A stretch of 64,000 nucleotides of DNA from Bimastos eiseni. Taxonomy: Eukaryota; Annelida; Clitellata; Crassiclitellata; Lumbricidae. Below the pieces are notes generated by a model, which worked only from the letters and a program-made list of their open reading frames with translations, ran no database searches and had not been told where the DNA came from. The stretch is taken from contig OY365813.1 in assembly GCA_959347315.1 (NCBI GenBank), positions 32,554,635 to 32,618,634 on the forward strand, read 5' to 3'. Shown here piece after piece: positions 55,240 to 64,000 of the stretch; the stretch's first letter is position 1; each line of letters opens with the position of its first letter. A program made the position numbers and the translations under genes.

Positions 55240-55640
55240 ATGATACAGCGCTACCTCAGAAACACACATACTTAGGAGCACAACATTCTCTTAGATACGT
55301 CAACAAAACATCTCAATTATAGATACCATATCATATCTTCATGGTAGTTTCCAAAAGTAGCACAAATAAACTTGGTTCGGAATTTGTGACGCTAAAACGA
55401 TAGATTACCGAAATAATAATATTAGTAATCGTTATCGTCGTCATCACCATCACAAAAGTATATTATCGCTCACCAATTAATACTAGTAACACTCTTAAAT
55501 ATATTTGTCCGCTAAATTGTATGCACGGAGTGAAAAATCAAACCACGTTTGCCAATAAATCGATTTTCTACACAATGTCGTACTGTCGCTATCAGCACAA
55601 AATGGCGAGGAACTAGTCTTTAGCAACATACAACACAAAT
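55240..55640 (-). promoter_or_regulatory. Putative promoter region of the 54529 zinc-finger gene
   Basis: Conserved with the upstream DNA of the paralog in two blocks: 55241-55335 matches about 59670-59776, and 55490-55640 matches about 61545-61690. The second block has AACCACGTTTGCCAATAAAT and CACAAAATGGCGAGGAAC. AAAATGGCG is a YY1-like core often found near animal start sites. The promoter role is inferred from conservation only. Confidence 0.5.
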
Positions 55641-56144
55641 GCTTTGAATGGCATAAAAGTATCTTCTGCAACCTAGCGAGTTTAGTATAGCAAAATCAAT
55701 TAACTATACGTTTACTTATTTTTTAATAATAGAGTCCTATTCTAAAATTTGTATATTTTAGATTTGAGCAGTCGTAGGAAGAAATAAATGAACACACTGT
55801 TAGTAAGACCACTCTTAAGCGCATTTATAGAAGATGTACGACGAAAAACAAAATTTAGACTTTATAATCAATGCATTAACTTAGGTGCTACTCATTGTGA
55901 AGCGTGGATAACCCGTTTAGTAATGAGAAGGGTTGTTTGCGGCTACATGTGTGTGACTATTTGCAGATCTGTATTTTTGTCTTTCTTACACGTTGTCAAA
56001 GTTGTGAACTAAATCCATTTTTTAATGATGTCTTGACCACATCCTCATCCAATGCTTGTATAATAGGGACCTACTGCCCAAACGGTATCCGGACATTTCC
56101 CCATAACTTTGCCCCGGACATCTTCCACCCCTAGGACATTTCCC

Positions 56145-56395
56145 CGTATGAACACTAGCTCAAGCACTCTTACCTATACTCATTACTTGAAATTCCAACT
56201 GTCAATCCTCGACCAAAGCGACATCCTCCTTAACAGCTACAATGCCTCTCTGCTGACCTCCTGGAAACCGAACTCTGACCTCCACGAACTATCCTTTGGA
56301 CAACCCTTTCGATTTTATGCAGCGCTCGTGCATATAAGCTGGTGGCCTACGCTTAGCTTTTAGGTGGCGCTTTAGAAATTTGGAGGTTACGATTA
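56145..56395 (-). repeat. SINE-like repeat, family B, reversed
   Basis: Reverse-complement partner of 54918-55190. It is preceded at 56040-56145 by short GGACATTTCCCC / CCCCGGACATC repeats and followed at 56395-56470 by AGTCCGAAGGTT repeats, a style also seen at 63845-63920. Confidence 0.7.
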
Positions 56396-56479
56396 GGTCC
56401 GGAAAGTGTTCACTCGATAATCCGAAGGTTAAATAGTCCGAAGGTTCTATAGTCCGAAAACTACTCTCCGATATTAATT

Positions 56480-56655
56480 TAACAAGATGCTGGATTAATT
56501 GATGAAAAGAATGTGTAAAGCTGGGAGCTGGATTGATATGAAAAGAATCATGCCTAAATGGAAGCCGAATGAATTAAAAGATTGGTACAATCCAGTTTCT
56601 TGCCAAACATAATTTTTTTGATCAATCCAGCTACCATTAAAACAGCTATCTTATC
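56480..56655. repeat. ~33-bp repeat array, both orientations
   Basis: Three forward units (GCTGGATTAATTGATGAAAA, GAGCTGGATTGATATG, GGAAGCCGAATGAATTAAA) are followed by two reversed units (CAATCCAGTTTCTTG, GATCAATCCAGCTACC). Confidence 0.7.
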
Positions 56656-57095
56656 ACTTTTCGACCGGACACCATGTAAGCCTAATCCTTGGACTATCGA
56701 AGCGTCGGACTATAGACACAGAACCCGGAAAGGCATCTTCTCCAATTGAAAAGGCTAAATGTGTAAATGAGAGTCACATACATTAACTTTACCATCTTCT
56801 CTGTTGATTTTGCTTTAATTATCCAGTATGTTGGATGAACTAGATGCATACTGTAATAGCATCTTGCATAGCTGTAAAAGAAAGTTAAATTAAATCTGTA
56901 ATACTTGTCATCATTCATTCGTACTAAGTTTGTAATCAGGCAGCAGTTTGCCCGATTTAAATGAAACAAAGATATTATTATATGTTATCATTGTTATAAT
57001 TACAATCATAAATATTACAAAAGACAACATAATAACAATTAATCATGATACGTGACCATCTTAATTACACATATAACTTTCATGATGACAAAAAA
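56656..57095. other. Intergenic DNA with SINE-D tail
   Basis: It contains a family-D SINE tail at about 56890-56980. Nothing else was recognised. Confidence 0.4.
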
Positions 57096-57098
57096 TTA

Positions 57099-57500
57099 GC
57101 ATCTAACAATCAATCTAAGTAGAATAAGCTGATTACTTATGCTACTTAACACATCATAAATGTAATGACAATGGGCAAAGTGTCAATTGTCTCAAATAAT
57201 ATTACAAAATTATATACAACTAAACATTCCGTTTACAACAATTCCAGCTAAAGTGGTTATGCAGCTAATTTAACATGTAGGCATAAACTGTTGTCATGCA
57301 GTTGGAACAACAATTGCACAAAATGTCATTTCTATGCAGGAGTTATACTGCTTAACCACAGAATTCTCTACAACAGAATACATACTGCCCAAACCACAAA
57401 ATGATTCTGAAACTAAAGCTTCATAAGTAAATTCTTATGAATGCCTGTTTCTATCAATTCTATAGCATCTATTCATTCTGTAATTGCCTAGAATCATAAT
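57099..57500 (-). other. Duplicated 3' flank of the zinc-finger paralogs
   Basis: 57099-57500 matches 63010-63456 over its whole length (shared GTGTCAATTGTCTCAAATAA, AAATTATATACA). More weakly, 53310-53480 shares TGCCTAACCACCGAAAACTC-like and ACTGTAATCACCTGGAATCA-like blocks. It probably includes the 3' UTR. Confidence 0.8.
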
Positions 57501-59036
57501 TCAGAACAGGTCAGCAATTATGTTGTCAGGCGGTGAAAATCTATGGCTAGAACAATGCTGTAGAAAGTCTTTCTCTATTTCAATCAACTCGTCACATATA
57601 CCACATCCAAAAGATTTATACATAGGAACTTTTTCATCCACATAAGCTTCGAATTTCACATAGAAACTCTCTCCATATTCGATAATTGGTAAAGGACATG
57701 TAAGCCCATTTGAATCTGGGAATATGTTCTTTATGAGACGTTCATTTGGTTCATGAGAGTCGCCTATACTGCTAAATGTTGTGAATTGATCAGGTAGGAA
57801 AGCAATTTCTACACTTTCCATTTTAACATTTTGTGACGACAATATTTGATGTAGCATAAACTGCTTTGCTGAAGAACTGTTCTGGGTACAAGCTTGATTG
57901 TGTGTGTGTTGCTCCTTGGTTGCATGAGTTCTTCTGTGTCTTTTTAGATTTCGAAGTTCGTTGAATCCCTTATTACAAACCTCACATGTATATGGTTTAT
58001 CTACTACATGACGTCTCATATGACGTTTTAATTGAATAACTGCTGTAAATTGCATCTGACATAGCTGGCACACACATGATTTTTCGCCATCATGGGTTCT
58101 CATATGCACCACCAAATTTGCTCCTCTAGTAAATGATTTTTCACAAAACTCACATTTGAATGGTTTCTCTCCAGTATGGGTTCTCATGTGCCTTTTCAAA
58201 CCGCAACTCTCTACAAATGATTTTCGACATATCTTGCATTTGTATGGTTTTTCTCCAGTGTGGGTTCTAATATGCCTTTTAACATCGCGATTCTGAAAAA
58301 ATGATTTTTGACATATATTGCATTTGTATGATTTTTCTCCAGTGTGTGTTCTCGTATGTTGTATCAGAGAATCACTGTCACTAAATGATTTCTGACACAT
58401 CTGGCAAATATATGGTTTTTCAACAGAATGACTTCTCGTATGTTTTTTCAGAGATCCACTGTCAGTAAATGATTTCTTACATGACTGACAATTGAATGGT
58501 TTTTCACCTGTATGTGTTCTCATATGCACTACCAAGTTATATGCTGCAGAAAGTGTTTTAAAACAAAACTGGCATGTGTATGGCTTTTCTCCAGTATGGG
58601 TTCTAATGTGTTTTTTCAGAGTACAACTAAGAGCAAACGAAATCTGACATAAATGACACCTGTATGGTTTTTCTCCAGTATGGGTTCTCATATGTATCTT
58701 CAGATGAAAATTATGATGAAAGGACTTCTGACATAACTGGCATTTGTAGGGTTTTTCTCCATTGTGGGTTCTCAGATGTTTTTTCAGAGAACTACCTCGA
58801 TTAAATGATTCTATACACATCTGGCAATTGTATGGTTTTTCGTCAGTATGGGTTCTCAAGTGGTTTTTCAAATGATCACTTCTCTTGAATGATTTCTGAC
58901 AGATGGTGCATTTGTATGGTCTTTCTCTGGTATGGGTTTCCATGTGTCTTTTCAGATTAATATTTCGATCAAAGGACTTTGGACATATCAGGCACCTGTA
59001 TAGTTTTTCTCCGACATCGGTACTCATATTTTCCAT
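57501..59036 (-). CDS. C2H2 zinc-finger protein, 13 tandem fingers plus terminal finger
   Basis: Start ATG 59036-59034. The frame opens at a GTG (59048) right after a CAATTAG acceptor-like site, as in the paralog at 54532. The 511 codons begin MENMSTDVGEKLYRC. Thirteen consecutive intact C2H2 fingers with TGEKP linkers follow, ending HRRTH. A spacer with SSSAKQF and PNERLIKNIF comes next, then a separate finger at about residues 476-498 (FGCGICDELIEIEKDF...HCSSH) and the end ADLF. Spacer, terminal finger and last residues align with 53483-54529. The terminal finger also aligns with the gene at 17446. No KRAB, BTB or SCAN domain. Expected role: nuclear DNA-binding factor of unknown target. Confidence 0.9.
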   Translation of the reverse strand: MENMSTDVGEKLYRCLICPKSFDRNINLKRHMETHTRERPYKCTICQKSFKRSDHLKNHLRTHTDEKPYNCQMCIESFNRGSSLKKHLRTHNGEKPYKCQLCQKSFHHNFHLKIHMRTHTGEKPYRCHLCQISFALSCTLKKHIRTHTGEKPYTCQFCFKTLSAAYNLVVHMRTHTGEKPFNCQSCKKSFTDSGSLKKHTRSHSVEKPYICQMCQKSFSDSDSLIQHTRTHTGEKSYKCNICQKSFFQNRDVKRHIRTHTGEKPYKCKICRKSFVESCGLKRHMRTHTGEKPFKCEFCEKSFTRGANLVVHMRTHDGEKSCVCQLCQMQFTAVIQLKRHMRRHVVDKPYTCEVCNKGFNELRNLKRHRRTHATKEQHTHNQACTQNSSSAKQFMLHQILSSQNVKMESVEIAFLPDQFTTFSSIGDSHEPNERLIKNIFPDSNGLTCPLPIIEYGESFYVKFEAYVDEKVPMYKSFGCGICDELIEIEKDFLQHCSSHRFSPPDNIIADLF

Positions 59037-59048
59037 TGTGCTAATCAC

Positions 59049-59776
59049 CTAATTGATAATTTCACTGTGTAATCCAGTGTGGATCCTTCGATGAGCTGCC
59101 AATACATCCCCTTGATCATTTTATTCTGCAATTGTTGTTGTCACAATATTTTCAAAACCAGTTTCTCAAATTATCGACGACTTCATTTAAGCACTTGCTT
59201 CATCGGGCAGTTGTAATTACTTTTCAAGTAAGTAAATCACTCAGAAAAATACTGTATAACGAACTACAAAACGACTCAACAAATGTATAATATAACACCT
59301 TACGATAATATTGTACCATATGATTTGAACAGAAGATTCACTGGTTGACTATGAATGTTGTATTCAAATAAATCCTCTGGATTGTACTCTATGAAGTTAA
59401 TAGGATGTAGACTTTTCTTTCCAAGTGAATTTTGAAGTGGTTTCAGAATGTAGCTTGCTTTCTTCATTCTAAAAACATAGCACTTATTTGTTTAAAAATT
59501 ATACAACAAAATTTCTTTACTGCTGATATCGGTGTAATGATTGTTATCCAATGGTAGCTGAATGACTTGTGACCAATAATGCTAAGGAACAATAACAGGG
59601 ATCTAATAACTAAATTACTGCTGTAATGTTACCCTGGTAAAACTCTTCAAGCTGCAACACTGTCTCAAAACTCAATGACCTGACACACATACTTCGAAGT
59701 ACAACGTTCTACGAAAATCGTCAATAAAACATGTTGATAATGAATATCATAAAATATCTTCATGGTAGTTTCCAGT
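59049..59776 (-). promoter_or_regulatory. 5' flank of the 59036 zinc-finger gene, conserved with paralog
   Basis: 59480-59590 matches about 54795-54910 (ATTATACAACAAAATTT, GATTGTTxTxCAATGGTAG). 59660-59776 matches 55240-55335, ending in the identical CTTCATGGTAGTTTCCA. Homology stops at about 59780 and resumes at about 61545, so foreign DNA separates the two halves in this copy. Confidence 0.6.
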
Positions 59777-59937
59777 TAAAAATTGGGAAGATAAGATAAA
59801 GAGGCAAAATAGGTAAAACCGTAGTTTAGGTCGATAAATTTTTTCATTTTATAAATCCCATAGTATAGCTTGCTAAATTAAGAAACACCAAAAACATATG
59901 AAATCCAGCTTCCATTTAGGTATATTTCTTTTAATCA

Positions 59938-60808
59938 ATCGAGTTTTTGTGTACACAACTTGTTTACATCCTTTGTATAGACATTCTCGCATCAAACCGG
60001 CTTCTACTTCTATACTGTTCCATGGTCCATCCTTACTTAACTTATTGTAATCTTATATGGGCTTCAAACTACCATGCAAGACTAAAAAGGTTAATCTCTC
60101 TTCAAAATAGAGCCCTTAAAGTTATTGTTAGAAACTCTCATCTTGCCTCATCTGAATATCTCTATAGCCTAACTCATATACTGGGAATTGAGCAAATCAA
60201 TCTATTGCAAACCAGCAAATTCATGTATAAACACTTCCATAACCAGCTGCCTTCTATCTTTGATAATTATTTTGTGCCCAAGTGAACCCGTACAAACTAC
60301 GCTCGTCTACTAATTATAGGCCCATTAAAACGCGTACTAACACCCAAAAATTTTCGATTCGATGCTCTGGTCCTAATGCATGGAATAGAGTTCCGGCAGA
60401 ACTACGCTGTCTTCCCAACGTCTTTTTGTTTAAACGTAAACTGCGTGTTTATATAAATGACTTAGCACACAGCGATTTTCAAGTGTGATACTGAACAACT
60501 ATATTTGTAACTAATGATTGATGAATGCTATTTCGTTTACTTATATCTTGTATGAATTTTTTTAGTTAACTAGTTAAGTCTCTTTTCTTAACAAACTTAC
60601 AGCAACTGAGTGATTTATTATACCGACATCAATCACTTACGTAATGGGTGACCCTGTTAGCGGGACCACGGTCCCTTTAGGGTTTGTCTTCATCCCTATT
60701 GATCGCTGGCATTCGTTTGTTTGTATATATAATTGCTGTACATAATGTTCTTACTTTTCTGATGAATTGTCAGTGAACAATAAAAATATTTGGTTATGGT
60801 TATGGTAC
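59938..60808 (+). mobile_element. 5'-truncated non-LTR retrotransposon (CR1/L2-like)
   Basis: The ORF at 59947-60285 reads LLLYCSMVHPYLTYCNLIWA, LKRLISLQNRALKVI, FHNQLPSIFDNYF. It continues after a one-base frame change at about 60282 with NPYKLRSSTNYRP, TRTNTQKFSIRCSG and PNAWNRVPAELR. This is the classic C-terminal part of CR1/Jockey-type ORF2 downstream of RT. The 3' end has AATAAA-like sequence followed by GGTTATGGTTATGG tail repeats. Both edges abut the ~33-bp repeat (reversed units at 59900-59945 and 60815-60890). It is inactive: truncated and frameshifted. Confidence 0.85.
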
Positions 60809-60814
60809 TTAAGC

Positions 60815-61300
60815 ATCATACTTTCATCAATCCAGTTTCCATTTAAATAATTATTTTCATCAATCCAGCTTCCATTTAAGCTACAGTTGTTGATAAAAGG
60901 TTTCCTATTTTCTAAAGTGACCATCATTTGTATATAAATATAACAACGTTGGAAAAATGAAAATAATTTATCAGCCTAAAAAAATCGTATTTTAGAATTG
61001 ACCGTTTCATCCACTCGTATTTTAAAATTTGACTCGAATATATGTCTAATTTTGCTTTAAATGGGGCCGGGATTGATGAAGAGAAGACCATGTAAGTACA
61101 AACTGGATTGATGAAAGGAATTAAGCTTAAATGGGAGCTGGATTGATTAAAATATCATGCTTAATTAGATGCTGGATTGATGCGAGAATGTCGTTATGAT
61201 GGAAGTGAAGTCGATGTTTACAAACAAAACGGTGTACGCAAAGACTTTGTCGATGAAAAGAACTATACCTAAATGGAAGCTGGATTAATGAGAGAATGCC
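60815..61300. repeat. ~33-bp repeat array, both orientations
   Basis: Two reversed units (TCATCAATCCAGTTTCCATT, TCATCAATCCAGCTTCCATT) lie at 60820-60885 and six or more forward units (GGAGCTGGATTGATTAAA, GGAAGCTGGATTAATG and others) at 61065-61300. The arms could pair into a large hairpin. Confidence 0.75.
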
Positions 61301-61489
61301 GTTAGAATAATTAAATACGCTATTTGTTTTTGGCAAAATATCACAAGAGTAAAATACGCTAAATTACGATATCACCCTACGGCTTTGCCGAAAATCACAA
61401 AAACGATGAATTTATTGAGCCAAGTACTTGTCGATCTATCTTCCATCCTTCTAGCGACCGTATAGTCTCAATCCAGTCCGACCACTAAT

Positions 61490-61695
61490 GCCCGTTCGAA
61501 TAAAACACGGAGTTAAAAGAATAACATTAGACACTCACTTATTGTTAATTATTAAATATATGCAGAGTCTAGAATGTAACCACGTTTGTCAATATATCGA
61601 ATATCTATGTAGTGTAGACTGTCATTAGGACAAAATGGTGATGGCATAAATTAAAGTCTTTGACAATCTTTGACATTTCGAGTGGATCGTATATG
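61490..61695 (-). promoter_or_regulatory. Displaced upstream block of the 59036 zinc-finger gene
   Basis: Matches 55490-55640: AACCACGTTTGTCAATATAT and GACAAAATGGTGATGG align with AACCACGTTTGCCAATAAAT and CACAAAATGGCGAGGAAC. The YY1-like core has changed from ATGGCG to ATGGTG. If this block is the promoter, the first intron now contains the LINE and repeat arrays of 59.8-61.3 kb. Confidence 0.5.
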
Positions 61696-62049
61696 AGTAT
61701 ATACTGCCACCTATCTAATACATATTCACAAAACATGTCATGTTACATGTTTGTCTTATCTACATAATTTAGAGACCTATTTCACTACTTATTGATATTA
61801 CTGATTTTTAAATAAAAAAGTTGAGTGGATGACTTTGACCTGCACTTTTCTCAGGATATCCTTGAATTTATCCCCATAAATTCTGTGTTATGACTCTGCT
61901 ACTATTTCTTTTTTTACTTTGGCTCCGAAGACGCCTGCTTGGACAGCCACATTTCGTACACAACGTTGTGGATTTTCATGTAGCAGGCTCTGGATTTAAT
62001 GTTCTTACTAATATTTATTATTTGTTTATTTTTAGCGTTTTACAAGTTA

Positions 62050-62578
62050 GCGCAATATAGACGCAAAGAAGGAATATAAGAGGCTGAACAACCAACTGAG
62101 AAGGGCAAACGATGGAGCTAAAGAAGCGTTGTAGGAACTGGATACACTACAAGTGAATGAAAGACGCGATCTAGTATAATATGAATCAAGACGCTGACAA
62201 AAGAGAGAAACAAAGGAGCACAAAATGTAATAAAGAACAAAGAACGCAACCTACAATAGATCGATTGAGCAAGAAAGTCAGCAGACAAATGGAAGAATTA
62301 TGTAGGGGAATCACAGGCCTACGCGGGAAAAAAATAACATGGAAGATATCAGAAAAGAACAACCTACAAATGACGATGACATAGGACGGTTTATAGACGA
62401 GGTTATGGCGGCTATACGGGAAATGAAAAGCAAGGCGAAAGGAGTGGGTAACAGCCTACCAATTGAGATAGGCCTACCGAAGAAAATAGGAGAAAAGGCA
62501 ATGGAAAAATTAGTGAGGATATGCGAAGATATATCCTAGCTACGACGCAGGAGAGTGGCCAGAAGAGTTCCTTCAGAC
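62050..62578 (+). pseudogene. LINE ORF2 fragment (RTE/L1-like), region before RT
   Basis: It reads KEYKRLNNQLRRANDGAKEA, NERRDLVYYESRR (through a stop), DDDIGRFIDEVMAAIREMKS, KAKGVGNSLPIEIGLPKKIG and EKAMEKLVRICEDI. After a frame change WPEEFLQT follows. This is the EY+RLN+xLRR...EVxxAIxxMKxGKAxGVDxIPIEI...GEKxMExLxxICxxI...WPExF block of RTE/L1-like LINEs. Several stops and frame shifts are present. It breaks off at 62578, exactly where the ~33-bp repeat begins. Confidence 0.8.
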
Positions 62579-62584
62579 GATTTC

Positions 62585-62940
62585 ATCTATCCAGCTTCCA
62601 TCTAAGCCTGATGATTTTCATCAATCCAGCTTCTATTTTAAATTAAAAAGATCTGTTTCAATCGATCCATCTTAGTTAGAAAATGGACGGATTAAAATAG
62701 TCAGGTTTAAATGGAAGCTGGATCGATTAAAACAGATCTTCTTAAATAGAAGCTGATTTGATGAAAATCATCAGGCTGCAATAACTAGAAGCTGGGTTGA
62801 TGAAAATAATCAGGTTTAAATAGAAACTAGATCGATAATAAAGAACTACGTTTAAATGGAAAGTGGATGAGATTAAAAAATCCTGCTTAAGCCGTAACTC
62901 GATTGACAAAAATCATCAGGTTTAATTGGGAGTCGGATCA
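62585..62940. repeat. Foldback array of the ~33-bp repeat
   Basis: 62591-62674 is the reverse complement of 62708-62794 (both include GCCTGATGATTTTCATCAA-like and AGATCTGTTTnAATCGATCC blocks), with about 33 bp between. Further forward units run to 62940. The palindrome has arms of about 85 bp. Confidence 0.8.
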
Positions 62941-63009
62941 CTGAAATGGCGAAAAAATGACAGGGAAAAAGTTGGCGAATAATTGATGGCGAAAAATTTA
63001 CCTAGAACC

Positions 63010-63535
63010 ACATCTAACAAGCAATTTAAGCAGAATAAGCTTATTAATTTCACTACTTAATATATCATAAATGCAATGACAATAGGCTAAGTGTCAATTG
63101 TCTCAAATAATCTCACAAAATTATATACAGCTAAGCATTCCATTTAATAGCCATTTCAGCTAAAGTGATTTTGTAGCTAATTTTAGTATACACTGTAAAG
63201 TTATCAAGCGTTTGGAGCAACAATGCACAAACTATTTTTCTAGCCTGCAGCAGTTCTACCATCTAGCAATTATTATGTGATAATGCAACACTTCCTGGAG
63301 CCTAACCAAGAAAATTCTCTAAAACAGAGTTATGAAGTCTATACCCCGATATTATTTAAAAATGAAAGTTGCCCTAAGTCAATTCTTATTCCTCCTTGCA
63401 TATATTCCATCAATTCTGAAGTATCTTTTGATATTGTAATTATGTAGACTCATAATTCAGGACCAGCCAGCAAATAGCTCTGTTAGGTGCAGAAAATCGA
63501 TGACCAGAACAATGTTCTAGAAAGTATTTTTTCTG
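63010..63535 (-). pseudogene. Dead 3' fragment of a third zinc-finger paralog
   Basis: 63457-63535 aligns with the last codons of 57501-59036. The minus strand reads FLEHCSGHRFSAPN, equal to FLQHCSSHRFSPPD, but a one-base insertion changes the frame before the old stop. A second indel breaks EIEKD. No tandem fingers follow on the 5' side. 63010-63456 is the 3' flank homologous to 57099-57500. It is a truncated duplicate and not expressed as the same protein. Confidence 0.8.
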
Positions 63536-64000
63536 GGAGCAGATTAAAGAGTATAGTAACGTTAAGACATGGATTTATCAACTCTTACTGCCGTTAGTAA
63601 ATAGGCCTACTATGTGAGTCAGAAACCGAAATCGATGTAATTTGTAATATTCTTTAAGTTTCTCAACAGTGGAGGACTACTCTAGTTAGAAAATGACACG
63701 GTCCCCTATGTGTTATCTATAACTCTACAATAGCCAAGCATGTGCTGGATAATATGGAGAATATTATTTTCGCTCCCATTCTAAATATTTAAAAAATTGT
63801 CTGTTACAACATACCAATATCTGGTCTTAATACACTTACAAACTCATCCGGCGCTGAATTGTCCGTCGCTGAATTATCCCGGCGCCAAATTGTTCGCACC
63901 GAACTGTCCGGTCACCCGTCATCTGTTATTCTTGCAAGTTCAGAGACTGTTGGAAGGGATTGGTGTAAGTAACCTAGGCCTTTGACTCCTGTCAGGCATT
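63536..64000. other. Intergenic DNA at window end
   Basis: No gene recognised. 63845-63925 has a short degenerate array of GGCGCTGAATTGTCCG-type units (four to five copies). Confidence 0.45.

Noticed and set aside
55788..56134. ORFs of about 75 codons upstream of the minus-strand zinc-finger gene
   Set aside because: No domain, no splice context, overlapping short GGACATTTCCCC repeats.
59037..59048. Start of the 57501 zinc-finger gene at 59048, and of its paralog at 54532
   Set aside because: Those codons are GTG and coincide with a likely splice acceptor; the first ATGs are at 59036 and 54529.

Overview
The window is animal nuclear DNA. It has multi-exon genes with GT-AG introns, tandem C2H2 zinc-finger genes, and abundant SINE-like repeats, LINE remnants and micro/minisatellites. 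There are no operons, ribosome-binding sites or CRISPR arrays. The AT-rich composition and an over-represented octamer TAGGCCTA suggest a marine invertebrate, perhaps an echinoderm or hemichordate, but this is only a suggestion.

Layout. (1) 2253-11827, + strand: nine exons encode the whole kinase domain and C-terminal tail of a doublecortin-like kinase (DCLK). Its doublecortin-domain exons must lie left of the window. The first intron seen here carries a 1.64-kb Ginger-type DNA transposon (2976-4614) with long terminal inverted repeats and a gypsy-like integrase gene. (2) 11828-17445: repeats and decayed non-LTR reverse transcriptase fragments. (3) 17446-18876, +: an intact 15-finger C2H2 protein gene. 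It is followed by a partial tandem copy of its 3' end, an inverted copy of its 3' flank 1.2 kb away, and a Helitron-like 3' terminus at 20553. (4) 26531-48095, +: 36 exons of a class-1 P4-ATPase (ATP8A-type aminophospholipid flippase), complete except for the short first coding exon(s). The introns are full of SINEs, LINE tails and minisatellites. (5) 48096-53482: minisatellites and a possible hAT-like MITE. (6) 53.3-63.5 kb, - strand: a tandem zinc-finger cluster with one copy losing fingers (54529-53483), one intact 14-finger copy (59036-57501) and one dead 3' fragment (about 63535-63010), embedded in shared duplicated flanks. LINE fragments and a dispersed ~33-bp repeat family have inserted between and upstream of the copies.

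Functional reading. DCLK is a microtubule-linked Ser/Thr kinase and ATP8A is a phosphatidylserine/phosphatidylethanolamine flippase. Nothing suggests that they work together, and their adjacency looks incidental. The three zinc-finger proteins are one family. All end in the same unusual terminal finger built around an EIEK motif, although one lies about 35 kb away on the other strand beyond ATP8A. The least explained items are this terminal module, the ~33-bp repeat family (one site forms an ~85-bp-arm foldback), the Ginger integrase with a duplicated catalytic segment, and the inverted copy of a zinc-finger gene 3' flank near a Helitron end. No clearly new biochemical system is visible. All calls were made by eye from sequence, without database searches.
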